Shown here: in pieces, positions 53,297-63,729 of the stretch
Numbering within the stretch: position 1 is the first letter of the stretch
Layout of the letters: every line of letters begins with the position of its first letter
Assembly: GCA_040752895.1 (NCBI GenBank)
Contig: JBFMHN010000003.1
Coordinates: forward strand, 62,001 to 126,000
Direction of reading: 5' to 3'
DNA: 64,000 nt
DNA from: Pseudomonadota bacterium
Lineage (GTDB): Bacteria; Pseudomonadota; Alphaproteobacteria; GCA-2746255
Made by a program: the position numbers and the translations under genes
The notes under the pieces: model-generated
Seen by the model: the letters and a program-made list of their open reading frames with translations, nothing else
Database searches by the model: none
What the model was told of the DNA's origin: nothing

Positions 53297-55651
53297 ATGC
53301 GCCGATTCGCAGGTTTTCTTTGCGCTCAGATCTTGCTGTGGCCAGCGCTGGCGGTGGGCGGGGAGAAGGCGGCGCAAGACGCAACCGGCCTTCGGGTCGT
53401 CATCTTTCCAACCTCGCCGGTGCCCGGCGTGGGCCTCCCCAAGGAAAAAATCCCCGCCAACGTGCGGGTGGTCGCCATGGACGACCCCGATCCCGCCCAA
53501 ATCCCGTCGGTAAGCGAGCAGCTCTCGAAACAGATCGGTAGCGTCACCCTCAACGAAGCGCAAGGCAACCCCTTGCAGCCGAACTTGAATTTCCGCGGCT
53601 TTACGGCATCCCCCTTGCTTGGTCTGCCGCAGGGCCTCGCCATTTACCAAAACGGCGTTCGCATCAACGAGCCGTTCGGCGATGTCGTGCAGTGGGACCT
53701 GGTGCCCGAATTCGCGATCGATTCCATCCACGTTATCCCGGGCTCCAGCCCGGTCTTCGGCTTGAACGCCCTGGGTGGCGCCATCGTGCTGCAGATGAAG
53801 AACGGCTTTCGTCACCCGGGGTTTAGGACAGAACTTTCCGGCGGTTCGTTCGGCCGCGTCCACGGGACCGCGGAATATGGGGAGCATTGGCAGAACACCG
53901 CCCTTTACTTCGGCATGACCGGCTTCGACGAAGACGGGTGGCGGGACAATTCGCCTTCCGATCTTGCCCAGTTCTATGGTGACTTCGCCTTTCGCGGGGT
54001 CAATCTCGAGGGCAATCTGAGCCTTCTGTATGCCGACACCGACCTTAACGGAAATGGCGCCGCGCCGCGCGAGCTTCTCGATGTCGACCGGGCCGCCGTC
54101 TTCACGCATCCAGACAACACGCGAAACGAACTTTTCTTTTTGCAGGGCCAGATTCACCGGGGGCTTACGGAACAGCTTTCCGCGCAGTCGAATTTTTATT
54201 TTCGGTTGGCGCGACGGAATACGCTGAACGGTGACGCGGCTGAGTTCGGGGCGTGTGCGGCCGACCCCGACGGCGACGCGGAAGAGGAGCTCTGCCTCGA
54301 CGATGGCGCGGGCGCGCCACTCGTCAACCTGAAACAGGGAGGGTTCATCGAAGAAGACGAAGCGAATGGCGGCGATGGCGTTTTCAATCGCTCCGTGACC
54401 TCTTCCACGGGCTACGGGACGTCCTTGCAGGGCAACCTTCGCAGCAGTCTTTTTGGCCTCGACAACACATTCACGCTTGGCACGGGCGTGGATTTTGCAA
54501 CAGTCGATTTCGGCAACAACACCGAGATCGGTGGGCTGACGCCGGACCGGACGATTGCGGGAAGCGACGTCTTTGTCGGGGTCTTGGGTGCGGCGCCGAA
54601 CGACGCGTTCAACACGAGCCTCCGTTCCCATACGGAATATTGCGGCCTTTATTTCAACGAGACGCTGTCTCTGACCCCTCGTCTTACGGTGACGGCGGCG
54701 GGCCGGTACAATTACGCCCGTCTTCGTATCGAGGATAAGTTTGGGGGGGATCTGGCCGGCGTCCATACGTTCGGACGATTCAACCCGGCGGTCGGGGTGA
54801 ACATCGCGGTCAGCGATTCGATCGGGGCCTACGCGTCCTATGGCGAATCCAACCGGGCGCCCACCGCAATCGAGCTTTCCTGCGCCGACCCGGCCAAGCC
54901 TTGCCGCGTTCCCAACGCCTTCGTGTCGGACCCGCCGCTTGCGGACGTTGTGGCGCGAACGGTCGAGGCCGGATTCCGGGGCCGCCTGAACGGGTTGCCC
55001 GGGAACGCCCCGGTCAACTGGTCGGTCGCGGGGTTCGCGGCGCGGAATTTCGACGACATCGTTTTCGTGAGCGCCGGCCCCACTCTCGGCAGCGGATTCT
55101 TTCAAAACGCAGGTATCACCCAACGGGTGGGCATCGAACTCGACCTGAATGGCCGTTATGGAGATTTCGATTGGTATGCGAGCTACGCCTATGTCGAGGC
55201 TACCTTCGAATCCCATCTTCAGATGGCCAGCCCGAACAACCCGGCCGCCGTGAACGACGAGGTAACGGTCCGTCCCGGCGATCGGATTCCGGGGATCCCG
55301 CTTCACTCCGCCAAGCTGGGTCTGGCCTATCGCGTCACCCCGGCGTGGACATTGACGTTCGAGTCTGTCCTGGCCTCCAATCAATTCTTGCGGGGCGATG
55401 AAGGGAACGACCAGCCGACGATCGACGGCTACGGCATCCTCAACGTGCGCAGCGAATACCGCTTGCGGGATTCGCTCGTCGCGTATCTTCGGATCGGCAA
55501 CCTGTTTAATGCCGACTACGAAACCTTCGGTGTCTTCGGTGAAGCGAACGAGGTCTTCTTGAGCGAACTTGGCCGTCCCGGCGCGGACAACCGTTTCTTG
55601 GGCCCCGGCGCGCCCGCTGCCGTGTGGGCGGGTCTTCGCTACACCTTTTGA
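53297..55651 (+). CDS. TonB-dependent outer-membrane receptor
   Basis: 784 aa from ATG 53297; the long in-frame upstream extension is not coding. Signal peptide to about residue 23. Plug domain: LNEAQGNPLQPNLNFRGFTA, NGVRINEPFGDVVQW and NALGGAIVLQMKNG; then a 22-stranded barrel ending LRYTF. The extracellular segment with FGACAADP and ELCLDDG has paired cysteines. Ligand unknown; the Fur-type region suggests a ferric chelate. It lies 128 bp after the small outer-membrane protein gene. Confidence 0.95.
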   Translation: MRRFAGFLCAQILLWPALAVGGEKAAQDATGLRVVIFPTSPVPGVGLPKEKIPANVRVVAMDDPDPAQIPSVSEQLSKQIGSVTLNEAQGNPLQPNLNFRGFTASPLLGLPQGLAIYQNGVRINEPFGDVVQWDLVPEFAIDSIHVIPGSSPVFGLNALGGAIVLQMKNGFRHPGFRTELSGGSFGRVHGTAEYGEHWQNTALYFGMTGFDEDGWRDNSPSDLAQFYGDFAFRGVNLEGNLSLLYADTDLNGNGAAPRELLDVDRAAVFTHPDNTRNELFFLQGQIHRGLTEQLSAQSNFYFRLARRNTLNGDAAEFGACAADPDGDAEEELCLDDGAGAPLVNLKQGGFIEEDEANGGDGVFNRSVTSSTGYGTSLQGNLRSSLFGLDNTFTLGTGVDFATVDFGNNTEIGGLTPDRTIAGSDVFVGVLGAAPNDAFNTSLRSHTEYCGLYFNETLSLTPRLTVTAAGRYNYARLRIEDKFGGDLAGVHTFGRFNPAVGVNIAVSDSIGAYASYGESNRAPTAIELSCADPAKPCRVPNAFVSDPPLADVVARTVEAGFRGRLNGLPGNAPVNWSVAGFAARNFDDIVFVSAGPTLGSGFFQNAGITQRVGIELDLNGRYGDFDWYASYAYVEATFESHLQMASPNNPAAVNDEVTVRPGDRIPGIPLHSAKLGLAYRVTPAWTLTFESVLASNQFLRGDEGNDQPTIDGYGILNVRSEYRLRDSLVAYLRIGNLFNADYETFGVFGEANEVFLSELGRPGADNRFLGPGAPAAVWAGLRYTF

Positions 55652-55654
55652 CTT

Positions 55655-56917
55655 CTATCGCAGCCAGTCGGGGATCGGTTCGCGGGCGAGTATCGCCTCG
55701 ACGGTCGGCCGCGTCCGCACGATGGCGAAACGGTCGCCGGTTACCAGCACTTCGGGCACCAGGGGTCGCGTGTTGTATTCGGACGCCATCACCGCGCCAT
55801 AGGCGCCGGCGGTTCGAATGGCGAGCAGGTCCCCCGCCGCGATCGGGGGCAGCGGCCGTTCGCTTGCGAAACGGTCACCACTTTCGCAAACCGGGCCGAC
55901 GATATCCACCGGCGCTTCCTTGCTTCCCGTCGCCGGTTCCACCACGGGTTCGATGCGATGGAAGGCGTCGTAAAGGGCGGACCTCAACAGGTCGTTCATG
56001 GCCGCGTCCACGATCACGAAATGCCGGCCCGTGCTTTCTTTCAGGTAGAGGGCCTTGGTGACGAGGATGCCGGCGTTGCCGGCGATCAGTCGGCCGGGTT
56101 CGAGGATTACCTTGCAACCAAGCGGTTGCGTCGTCTCGCGGACGATCGCGGCGTACGCCATCGGATCGGGCGGGTTTTCCCGGTTGTAGGGAACGCCAAG
56201 CCCGCCGCCAAGGTCGCACCGTTCGATCGGGTGGCCTTTGGCGCGCAAGGTGCCTACGAGGCCGGCCACTTTCGCGAAGGCAGCCTGGAACGGGGCAAGG
56301 TCGAGAAGCTGCGAACCTATGTGGACGGCGATACCCACGATCTCGATGCCGGGCAAGGCCGCCGCCTGGTCATAAACCCCCTCAACCCGTTCCCACGCAA
56401 TGCCGAACTTGTCCGTGCGACGCCCGGTTGCGATCTTTGCATGGGAACCGGAATCAATGTCGGGGTTGATGCGGATGGCCACCGGCGCCCGTTCCCCGCG
56501 CTCGGCGGCAACGGCGCTCAAAGCTTCGAGTTCCGCCTCCGATTCGACGTTGAATTGCAGAATCTTTGCATCCAGGGCAAGGGCCATTTCCTCGCGCGTC
56601 TTGCCGACGCCGGAAAAGACGATTCGCCTTCCCGGAATCTTCGCCGCCAGCGCCCGGCGAAGCTCGCCGCCGGAAACAACGTCGGCGCCGGCGCCCAGAT
56701 CGGCCAGCGTGCGAAGGACAGCTTGATTCGAATTTGCCTTCACGGCATAGCAGATCATAGCGTCGCACCCGGCGAACGCTTCGGCGAAAACCCGGTAGTG
56801 ACGGGTAAGCGTCGCCGTCGAATAACAATAGAATGGCGTGCCGACCGCCTCGGCGATGCGAGGAATCGGGACCTCCTCGGCGGCGAGGATCCCGTCACGA
56901 TAGCAAAAATGATTCAT
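55655..56917 (-). CDS. lysA: Diaminopimelate decarboxylase
   Basis: 420 aa from ATG 56917. It is the last step of lysine synthesis, PLP-dependent. ICYAVKANSNQAVLR carries the PLP lysine; DLGGGLGVPY and VGPVCESGDRFA are the other active-site motifs. Its ATG overlaps the lptM stop (ATGA), so lptM and lysA are translationally coupled. Confidence 0.98.
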   Translation of the reverse strand: MNHFCYRDGILAAEEVPIPRIAEAVGTPFYCYSTATLTRHYRVFAEAFAGCDAMICYAVKANSNQAVLRTLADLGAGADVVSGGELRRALAAKIPGRRIVFSGVGKTREEMALALDAKILQFNVESEAELEALSAVAAERGERAPVAIRINPDIDSGSHAKIATGRRTDKFGIAWERVEGVYDQAAALPGIEIVGIAVHIGSQLLDLAPFQAAFAKVAGLVGTLRAKGHPIERCDLGGGLGVPYNRENPPDPMAYAAIVRETTQPLGCKVILEPGRLIAGNAGILVTKALYLKESTGRHFVIVDAAMNDLLRSALYDAFHRIEPVVEPATGSKEAPVDIVGPVCESGDRFASERPLPPIAAGDLLAIRTAGAYGAVMASEYNTRPLVPEVLVTGDRFAIVRTRPTVEAILAREPIPDWLR

Positions 56918-57045
56918 CGCGGGTATTGCCTTGGGTAGGTGTCTTCCGTATCCCGGGGCGGCTCGAGCCCCCCTTTCTTGCCGCACGCCGTCAGCGTCCC
57001 GGCCAGACAAAAGGCCAGCAGCAGCCAAAGAAGCGCCCGCCTCAT
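56914..57045 (-). CDS. lptM: LptM-like small lipoprotein (43 aa)
   Basis: 43 aa. ATG at 57045 overlaps the argH stop (ATGA), TGA at 56916-56914 overlaps the lysA start. The sequence is [17 protein letters not shown], then lipobox LTAC with the lipidated Cys21, then GKKGGLEPP, the hallmark of LptM/YifL. LptM helps mature the LptD outer-membrane translocon in Enterobacteria. It is a common neighbour of lysA and argH. Confidence 0.93.
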   Translation of the reverse strand: MRRALLWLLLAFCLAGTLTACGKKGGLEPPRDTEDTYPRQYPR

Positions 57046-58451
57046 AGGAAGCGGCTCCGCGCCTGGCGCACGGCTTCCCGTACCCTTGCCGGCGCCGTGC
57101 CGCCGGCGCTCGTCCGGCTTTCGACGGAACGCGTAACGCCAAGCACATCGAAAACGGCGTTCGTGATCCGAGCCTCGATGCGTTGCATTTCCTTGAGGGG
57201 AAGTTCTTCCAGGCCAACGCCCTTCTTCTCGGCAAGTTTCACGATTTCGCCGGTGATTCGGTGCGCATCCCGGAAGGCAAGCCCGCTCGTCCGGACCAGC
57301 CAGTCGGAAAGGTCCGTCGCCGTCGTGTAGCCTGCCCCCGCCACCGCGAGCATGCGTTCGCGGTCAACCGCGAGGTCGCGGACCATACCGGTCATCACGG
57401 CGAGGCAGAGAAGGAGGGTGTCCGTCGTATCGAACACGGGCTCCTTATCCTCCTGCATGTCCTTGCTGTAGGTAAGCGGCAACCCTTTCATCACAACGAG
57501 TAGGGTGGTCAGTGCGCCGAGTACGCGCCCCGCCTTGCCGCGGACCAGCTCGGCGGCGTCCGGGTTCCGTTTTTGCGGCATGATCGAACTGCCGGTCGAG
57601 AAAGCGTCCGACAGGCGTATGAAACCGAACGGCGTGCTCGACCAAAGAATGATCTCTTCGGCCAACCGCGAAAGATGCGTCGCGGTAATTGCCGCCGCGC
57701 TCAGATATTCCAGCGCGAAGTCCCGGTCGCTTACGGCATCCATCGAATTCGCCATCGGCCGGTCGAAACCAAGCGTGGCGGCCGTCATTTCCCGGTCTAT
57801 GGGAAAGGACGTTCCGGCCAGCGCCGCCGCCCCGAGCGGACTTTCGTTGAGCCGCCGCCGGCAGTCTTCGAGCCTGCTCCGATCGCGGCCGAACATCTCG
57901 ACATAGGCCAGCAGATGATGCCCGAGGGAGACCGGTTGTGCCGCCTGCAGATGGGTGAACCCGGGCAGCAGGGTCTCCGCGTGCTCTTCCGCGCGGTCGA
58001 GCAGAGCCGCCTGCAATTCCCGAAGCGCGATGGTCGCGATATCGACGGCCTCTCGCACCCAAAGCCGGAAGTCCGTCGCCACTTGATCGTTCCGCGACCT
58101 GGCCGTATGCAGCTTGCCGGCGGTCTCGCCGATGAGTTTCCGAAGCCGCGCTTCGATATGCATGTGAATGTCTTCAAGCTCTGCCTTGAACTCGAACTCG
58201 CCTTTTTGGATTTCGGCATCGATTCGCTCAAGTCCCTTGAGGATCGCCTCGCCATCCGGATGGGCGAGGATGCCGGTTGCCACCAGCATGGCGCAATGCG
58301 CCTTCGAACCGGCTATATCCTGCGCATAAAGCCGCTTGTCAAAACCGATCGAGGCATTGATTGTTTCGAGGGTAATGTCCGGAGCCTGGTCGAAGCGGCC
58401 CTGCCGAAGGGGCGGGGCGCTGTCCGTAACGGGGGGGGATTTTGTCTTCAT
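57042..58451 (-). CDS. argH: Argininosuccinate lyase
   Basis: 469 aa from ATG 58451. It splits argininosuccinate into arginine and fumarate. The fumarase-superfamily signature [20 protein letters not shown] and [17 protein letters not shown] are present. First of argH-lptM-lysA. Only 18 bp separate its start from the divergent tlpA start, so promoters must overlap coding sequence or the tlpA start is further in. Confidence 0.97.
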   Translation of the reverse strand: MKTKSPPVTDSAPPLRQGRFDQAPDITLETINASIGFDKRLYAQDIAGSKAHCAMLVATGILAHPDGEAILKGLERIDAEIQKGEFEFKAELEDIHMHIEARLRKLIGETAGKLHTARSRNDQVATDFRLWVREAVDIATIALRELQAALLDRAEEHAETLLPGFTHLQAAQPVSLGHHLLAYVEMFGRDRSRLEDCRRRLNESPLGAAALAGTSFPIDREMTAATLGFDRPMANSMDAVSDRDFALEYLSAAAITATHLSRLAEEIILWSSTPFGFIRLSDAFSTGSSIMPQKRNPDAAELVRGKAGRVLGALTTLLVVMKGLPLTYSKDMQEDKEPVFDTTDTLLLCLAVMTGMVRDLAVDRERMLAVAGAGYTTATDLSDWLVRTSGLAFRDAHRITGEIVKLAEKKGVGLEELPLKEMQRIEARITNAVFDVLGVTRSVESRTSAGGTAPARVREAVRQARSRFL

Positions 58452-58469
58452 GTCGAACTGCCGGTTGCC

Positions 58470-59051
58470 ATGTCCAGCCGATTGCGTTTGATCCTTGTTC
58501 TCGGGGCGGTTGCCATTGGCGCCGGGCTGGCGGCGTGGTGGTGGCAATTTGCCCGCCCGCCGGCCGACTTTCCTCCGCCAGCGGCCCTGCACTTTACGCC
58601 GCTTTCCAAGCCCCGGCCAGTGCCGGATGCGGTCTTCTACGACGAAGAATATCGGGAACGGCGCTTTGCCGATTGGCGAGGGAAGGGCATCGTTCTCAAT
58701 CTCTGGGCGACGTGGTGCGGGCCTTGCGTGCGCGAGCTGCCGACCCTGGATCGCCTGGCGGGGCTGCTTGCCGGCGAGGACATCGTCGTTCTTGCGCTTG
58801 CGCTCGATCGTGGCGGTCTTGCGGTCGTGAAGCCCTTCTACGAAGAGCTCGGCATCAACCGCTTGGCGATTTATCTCGACCCAAAAGGCAGGGTGGCGAA
58901 GGCGTTTGGCCTTGTGGGGGTGCCGGTGACCGCCTTCATCGATCACGAAGGCCGGGTGCTTGGCAGCCACGCCGGCCTCGCCGACTGGGATACGCCGGAA
59001 GCGCTCGCCCTCGTCCGCTCCTATCTTGGAAAACCCGTCGCCGGGGACTAG
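58470..59051 (+). CDS. TlpA-like membrane-anchored thioredoxin
   Basis: 193 aa. One N-terminal anchor (about 5-25), then a periplasmic thioredoxin fold: [21 protein letters not shown] with the WCGPC active site, and [15 protein letters not shown] with the cis-Pro. TlpA/ResA types reduce apocytochromes or cytochrome oxidase assembly factors. There is no clear ribosome-binding site at ATG 58470. It shares the four bases CTAG with the convergent hbd stop. Confidence 0.92.
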   Translation: MSSRLRLILVLGAVAIGAGLAAWWWQFARPPADFPPPAALHFTPLSKPRPVPDAVFYDEEYRERRFADWRGKGIVLNLWATWCGPCVRELPTLDRLAGLLAGEDIVVLALALDRGGLAVVKPFYEELGINRLAIYLDPKGRVAKAFGLVGVPVTAFIDHEGRVLGSHAGLADWDTPEALALVRSYLGKPVAGD

Positions 59052-59920
59052 CGGGTCGGTACCGGTTGTTCGCCCGTATAGTCATAGAACCCGCGCTTTG
59101 TCTTTCGGCCCAGCCAGCCGGCCTCGACGTATTTAACCAGAAGCGGGCAGGGGCGGTACTTCGTGTCGGCCAGGCCTTCGTTCAAGACCTGCATGATGGC
59201 GAGACAAACGTCGAGGCCGATGAAATCGGCAAGCTCCAGCGGTCCCATCGGGTGGTTGGCGCCCAAGCGAATGGCGCGATCGATTTCCTCAACCGAGCCC
59301 ACCCCTTCGTATAGCGTATAGACCGCCTCGTTGATCATGGGGAGCAAGATGCGGTTCACGATGAAGGCGGGAAAATCCTCGGCCACGGATGCTTTTTTTC
59401 CGATCCTTTCCGTAAGCTCGCGAACCGCATGAAAGGTCTCTTCATTGGTCGCGATGCCGCGGATCAATTCGACCAGTTCCATCACCGGAACCGGGTTCAT
59501 GAAATGCATGCCCATGAATTTTTCCGGCCGATCCGTGACGGAGGCGAGTTTCGTCACCGAGATGGAGGACGTGTTCGTGGCGATAATGGCGTCCGGCTTC
59601 AGATGTGGAACAAGTTCCAGCAGAATCTTCTTTTTGACATCCTCGTTCTCGGTGGCAGCCTCGATCACAAGGTCGCATTCCTTGAAAGAGGCATAATCCG
59701 TTGTCGATTTAATCCGACCTAGCGCCGCCTTTTGATCCGCCTCCGTGATCTTTCCTTTGCTGACTTGGCGGTTCATATTGTACTGGATCGTTTCGATCGC
59801 CTTCTTCAGCCGCTCTTCGCTGACATCCTTTAGCACAACGTCTATACCGGCAAGTGCGAGCACGTGGGTGATGCCGCTTCCCATTTGCCCCGCGCCGATG
59901 ACACCAGCTTTTTCGATCAT
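59048..59920 (-). CDS. hbd: 3-hydroxybutyryl-CoA dehydrogenase
   Basis: 290 aa. NAD-binding [17 protein letters not shown], then [30 protein letters not shown] and [14 protein letters not shown], all typical of the 3-hydroxyacyl-CoA dehydrogenase family of short length. It serves beta-oxidation or PHB-like metabolism. It follows etfA by 32 bp in an operon with etfB and etfA. Confidence 0.96.
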   Translation of the reverse strand: MIEKAGVIGAGQMGSGITHVLALAGIDVVLKDVSEERLKKAIETIQYNMNRQVSKGKITEADQKAALGRIKSTTDYASFKECDLVIEAATENEDVKKKILLELVPHLKPDAIIATNTSSISVTKLASVTDRPEKFMGMHFMNPVPVMELVELIRGIATNEETFHAVRELTERIGKKASVAEDFPAFIVNRILLPMINEAVYTLYEGVGSVEEIDRAIRLGANHPMGPLELADFIGLDVCLAIMQVLNEGLADTKYRPCPLLVKYVEAGWLGRKTKRGFYDYTGEQPVPTR

Positions 59921-59952
59921 GAGTTGTTTTTCCGACTGAGTTGCAGGCTTGG

Positions 59953-60885
59953 TTATAGCAGTTTGTCGAGTTCTTCCATCAGCGCCGGCAAGGCCTTGAA
60001 CAAATCCTCGACAAGCCCGTAATCGGCTACCTGAAAAATCGGGGCCTCCTCGTCCTTGTTGATGGCGACGATCACCTTGCTGTCTTTCATCCCCGCCAGA
60101 TGCTGGATGGCTCCGGAGATGCCGACCGCAATATAAAGTTCGGGCGCAACGATTTTGCCGGTCTGGCCAACCTGATAATCGTTGGGCACAAAACCGGCGT
60201 CTACGGCTGCCCGCGAGGCGCCGACGGCGGCACCCAAACGGTCGGCAATGGCTTCCAGCAGCTTGAAATTTTCACCGCTTTGCATGCCGCGTCCACCGGA
60301 AACGATGACCCGGGCGCTGGTGAGCTCCGGCCGCTCGGATTTGCTCAATGCTTGCCCGATAAAGCTCGAAAGACCGCTTTCCTCGGCTGCCTCGACGTAT
60401 TCGATGGCGGCCGCGCCACCTTCCGCCGCCGCGGCCTTGAAGGCGGTCGTACGCACGGTGATGACCTTGATCGGGTCCGAGGACTGGACGGTCGCCAGCG
60501 CGTTGCCGGCGTAGATAGGATGCACGAAGGTGTCCGGCGAGACGATCTGCACGACGTCGGAGACTTGTGCGACGTCGAGAAGGGCCGCGATGCGCGGAAG
60601 GCAGTTCTTTCCAAACGTCGTCGAGGGGGCAAGCAGGTGGCTGTATGTCTTGGCCAGCCTCACGACAAGCGCTGCCAGATTTTCCGGAAGGCCATGGTTG
60701 TAGTGCGCGCCCTTGGCGACAAGCACCTTCCGGACGCTTTCGATCTTGGCGGCGGCCTCCGCGTCGCCGTCGCCTGCCAGCAGAAGATGAACGTCTTCTC
60801 CCAGCTCGCGGGCCGCCGTGACCGTACGATGGGTGGCGGGATTGATCGCGGAGGCGTCGTGTTCGGCGATGATCAGAACGCTCAT
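59953..60885 (-). CDS. etfA: Electron transfer flavoprotein alpha subunit
   Basis: 310 aa. The C-terminal FAD domain has [37 protein letters not shown] and [16 protein letters not shown]. With EtfB it carries electrons from acyl-CoA dehydrogenases to ETF-ubiquinone oxidoreductase. Its ATG at 60885 overlaps the etfB stop. Confidence 0.98.
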   Translation of the reverse strand: MSVLIIAEHDASAINPATHRTVTAARELGEDVHLLLAGDGDAEAAAKIESVRKVLVAKGAHYNHGLPENLAALVVRLAKTYSHLLAPSTTFGKNCLPRIAALLDVAQVSDVVQIVSPDTFVHPIYAGNALATVQSSDPIKVITVRTTAFKAAAAEGGAAAIEYVEAAEESGLSSFIGQALSKSERPELTSARVIVSGGRGMQSGENFKLLEAIADRLGAAVGASRAAVDAGFVPNDYQVGQTGKIVAPELYIAVGISGAIQHLAGMKDSKVIVAINKDEEAPIFQVADYGLVEDLFKALPALMEELDKLL

Positions 60886-61634
60886 CCGAGCACCCCGGCC
60901 TCGTTCTTCAGCTTGTCCACAAGCTCGGCGACGCTTGTCACCTTGACGCCGGCCTCGCGTTTCGACGGCTCCCTGACTTCCAGAAGCTTAAGCCTGGGGC
61001 GCACATCGATGCCAAGCGCTTCCGCCTTCAGGACGTCGAGTTTTTTCTGCTTTGCCTTCATGATGTTGGGCAACGAGGCATAGCGGGGTTCGTTCAGGCG
61101 AAGGTCGGTCGTAACGACAGCCGGAAGCTTCAGGGAAAGCGTCTCGAGGCCTCCGTCAATCTCCCGGACAACTTCGGCCTTGCCGTCGGCGATCGTGATT
61201 TTTGAGGCGAAGGTGCCTTGCGGCCAGCCCAGCAGGGCGGCCAGCATCTGGCCGGTTTGGTTGCTGTCATCGTCGATGGCTTGTTTGCCGGCAAGCACGA
61301 GACCGCCACCTTCCTTCTCGACGACCGCCTTCAGGATCTTCGCAACGGCAAGCGGCTCTGGTTCAAGGTCCGTCTCGACGAGGATGGCGCGGTCCGCCCC
61401 CATGGCAAGCGCCGTGCGCAGGGTTTCTTGGCATTTGGCCCCCCCGATCGAGGTCACGATGACCTCGGTGGCGGCTCCCTTTTCCTTCAGGCGTACCGCC
61501 TCTTCGACGGCAATCTCGTCGAAAGGGTTCATGGACATCTTCACGTTTGCGGTTTCAACGCCGGTATGGTCGGCCTTCACTCGCACGCGAACGTTGAAAT
61601 CGATGACCCGTTTGACAGCGACGAGTACTTTCAT
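60882..61634 (-). CDS. etfB: Electron transfer flavoprotein beta subunit
   Basis: 250 aa: [36 protein letters not shown], and [19 protein letters not shown] are characteristic; the protein binds AMP and forms the ETF dimer with the gene product that follows it. First of etfB-etfA-hbd. Confidence 0.98.
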   Translation of the reverse strand: MKVLVAVKRVIDFNVRVRVKADHTGVETANVKMSMNPFDEIAVEEAVRLKEKGAATEVIVTSIGGAKCQETLRTALAMGADRAILVETDLEPEPLAVAKILKAVVEKEGGGLVLAGKQAIDDDSNQTGQMLAALLGWPQGTFASKITIADGKAEVVREIDGGLETLSLKLPAVVTTDLRLNEPRYASLPNIMKAKQKKLDVLKAEALGIDVRPRLKLLEVREPSKREAGVKVTSVAELVDKLKNEAGVLG

Positions 61635-61802
61635 CGGTGAACCGTATCTTGCAATCGTTTGGCGGTTGGCTGGTCTTGGGATTTAAGAAACCGGTGCCGG
61701 CAACGCGGCCCGATCCGGGCATTTCGCAGTCGCACAATACGGGTGTGCGGGGGAGGTGTCAATTCCGGGGGAGATGGGAGTTTCAGGAGGTTCAGAAAGA
61801 GA

Positions 61803-62357
61803 TTAACGGTTGACGCCGGGGCGCCACAGTACGTCCTTTTTGCCGGCGTCGTTCAAGTGTCGGGCCAGCACGAACAGAAGGTCGGAGAGACGGTTCACGT
61901 AGCGGATGGCGAGGGGATTGACGGATTCCTTGCCGGCAAGTTCCGTCATCTTCCGTTCGGCGCGGCGAACGACGGTGCGGGCAAGGTGGAGATGGGCGGC
62001 GGCCGGTGTGCCGCCCGGCAACACGAAGGAATTGAGAGGTTCCAGTTCGGCGTTGATGGTGTCGATCTCTTTTTCCAGGCGCGTGACCTGGGCATCGACG
62101 ATGCGAAGGGCGTCCTTGCCGCTCTCTGGCGTGCAAAGATCGGCGCCAAGGTCGAAAAGATCGTCCTGGATACGGCGGAGGATGGCGTCCGTCTCCCCGC
62201 TTGTATGGAGGCGCGCGATGCCGATGGTGGCGTTGGCTTCATCGACCGTCCCATAGGCGGCGACGCGCAGGTCGTGCTTTGGAACGCGTTTGCCTCCGCC
62301 AAGCGAGGTTTTTCCCTTGTCGCCGCCGCGCGTGTAGATTTTCGTAAGCCGCACCAT
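61803..62357 (-). CDS. Cob(I)alamin adenosyltransferase, PduO type
   Basis: 184 aa, transferring adenosyl from ATP to cob(I)alamin. Conserved: KIYTRGGDKGKTSLGGG (ATP-binding N-terminus), YGTVDEANATIGIA, FVLPGGTPAAAHLHLARTVVRRAER and NRLSDLLFVLAR. It supplies adenosylcobalamin to mutases; none is in the window. The 168-bp gap to etfB holds no gene. Confidence 0.96.
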   Translation of the reverse strand: MVRLTKIYTRGGDKGKTSLGGGKRVPKHDLRVAAYGTVDEANATIGIARLHTSGETDAILRRIQDDLFDLGADLCTPESGKDALRIVDAQVTRLEKEIDTINAELEPLNSFVLPGGTPAAAHLHLARTVVRRAERKMTELAGKESVNPLAIRYVNRLSDLLFVLARHLNDAGKKDVLWRPGVNR

Positions 62358-62363
62358 GCGCGC

Positions 62364-62573
62364 TCAACCTCGCGTCGAGAAGTAGAACATGAGCCCCAGC
62401 AGGGCAATGGCAACTCCCTGCAGGATGACGCGCCACCGCATGAGCTTGTTCGAGTATTTTGCGTTGAACGCGCCGCCGCGAAACATGGCGACAACGCCGG
62501 TCGCCAGCACGGCGAGGGTGGCAAGCAACGCAAGGCCGACAAAGTAGGGAAGAATATGGGCCAGTGTCTCCAT
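62364..62573 (-). CDS. HIG1-domain (twin transmembrane) small protein
   Basis: 69 aa with two membrane helices (about 9-31 and 50-66). The MRWRVILQGVAIALLGLM pattern and position upstream of the cobalamin adenosyltransferase gene fit the alphaproteobacterial HIG1-domain proteins, whose mitochondrial relatives act in respiratory supercomplexes. Its end is 6 bp before the adenosyltransferase start. Confidence 0.85.
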   Translation of the reverse strand: METLAHILPYFVGLALLATLAVLATGVVAMFRGGAFNAKYSNKLMRWRVILQGVAIALLGLMFYFSTRG

Positions 62574-62653
62574 ACCGCAAAGATTAGCGCGACGCAGGGC
62601 TAAGACCCAGCGAAAAGAACCCGCTTTGCCCGGCCCATCGGCCGCAAACCTTT

Positions 62654-62932
62654 CTACGCCTCTTCCGCCGGGAAAAACCCGGCGACGGCTTCCGGCGTTT
62701 TCAGCGCCGCAAGCTCTGCCTCGACAAGAAAAGGTTCGGCGTCCGCGCTGACGGCGCAGATTGCCCGCCCGTCCGAAGGGTGCTCGGTTGGCTCCGTGTA
62801 GCGGTAGGTTTTTGTTGCAACGGCCTTCGCCGTCGGCTCGCCGTTTGCGTCACAAAGCCCGAGAGCCTGCCCCATCTTTTCTGCAAAGGCTTTTGCCGTC
62901 GCCGCGCTTGGAAATTCCATATATTTTGTCAT
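62654..62932 (-). CDS. Small hypothetical protein, possible phage-module gene
   Basis: 92 aa, starting MTKYMEFPSAATAKAFAEKMG. No membrane segment or known domain; Ala-rich and acidic. Its ATG overlaps the stop of the preceding LamG-like gene (ATGA), so it belongs with that module. A role in a phage tail or virion is guessed from context only. Confidence 0.65.
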   Translation of the reverse strand: MTKYMEFPSAATAKAFAEKMGQALGLCDANGEPTAKAVATKTYRYTEPTEHPSDGRAICAVSADAEPFLVEAELAALKTPEAVAGFFPAEEA

Positions 62933-63729
62933 GTAAGCGTGATCCCGTATTTCGCCGCCAAATGATTCCGTAAAGTCATCCGTTCAGCCGCGCTTGGAAC
63001 GGAGGAATAAATCGCCACCTCCGCGACTTTGCCATCCAGGTCGCGGCCACCGGACCAATCCCTGCCGATTCGCAGGACATTCGCGCTGTCGTTCAAGGCG
63101 GCGCCAACCGGGGTTGCAACCTCCGCCAGTGAAATCAGCGCCCCATTTACCCGGATTGCCGGGTCGTTCGCTACGCTGCCGGAGTCATAGCTAACCTCCA
63201 GCAAATTAGCCTGACCGGCGACGATCGGCCTTCGTGGCGTCGTGGTTTCCCACTGGCCGCCAGTCGTGCTGAATGTCTGAAAGAAGGTAAGCATCCCCGC
63301 CCCAGACAACGCGTTGCTGAGATAAATATCCCAGCCATCGTTTGTGGAATTGTTCTTCGTAAGCAGGCGCTCCCAATCGTCCGGGCTCTTGATCTGGTCC
63401 GGGTTGAAGACCACGGCCAAATACCCGCCGCCGGCCCACAGGTTGTTGACCGTAGCGGCGGCGGCCACGTTCAGACCGTCCAGGTTGTCCCCGGCGAAGT
63501 CGGCTCCGGGCAAGCCGCCAACCGCATTCGCCAAATAGGCCGGTTGCTGGGTCGCCGTCCCTTGGATGGCATGGTTGCCGTTTCCGGAAACATCGTTCCA
63601 CTGGGAGATATTGCCGGCGTTTAGGGTTAGGGCCGAGCGGTTTCCCGCCAGCCACAGCTTCAGGCCCGGAAGGCCCAAGGGGGAAAAGGCCGCCTTTGGC
63701 TTGAGGAGCGCCCCCACTTGACCGTGCAT
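62929..63729 (-). CDS. LamG/concanavalin-A-like domain protein, likely phage or surface protein
   Basis: 266 aa. Residues about 18-266 look like a LamG/ConA-like jelly roll: LPGLKLWLAGNRSALTL, ISQWNDVSGNGNHAIQGT, and the end VAEVAIYSSVPSAAERM with RNHLAAKYGI, typical of LamG domains in phage and surface proteins. No signal peptide, which argues for a virion rather than an exported protein. Overlaps both neighbours by one to four bases. Confidence 0.75.
   Translation of the reverse strand: MHGQVGALLKPKAAFSPLGLPGLKLWLAGNRSALTLNAGNISQWNDVSGNGNHAIQGTATQQPAYLANAVGGLPGADFAGDNLDGLNVAAAATVNNLWAGGGYLAVVFNPDQIKSPDDWERLLTKNNSTNDGWDIYLSNALSGAGMLTFFQTFSTTGGQWETTTPRRPIVAGQANLLEVSYDSGSVANDPAIRVNGALISLAEVATPVGAALNDSANVLRIGRDWSGGRDLDGKVAEVAIYSSVPSAAERMTLRNHLAAKYGITLT

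Noticed and set aside
52889-55384. An 831-residue open frame on the minus strand across the TonB receptor
   Set aside because: It is antisense to a gene with clear receptor motifs, has Arg/Gly-rich low-similarity content, and has no recognisable domain; it is a product of high GC.
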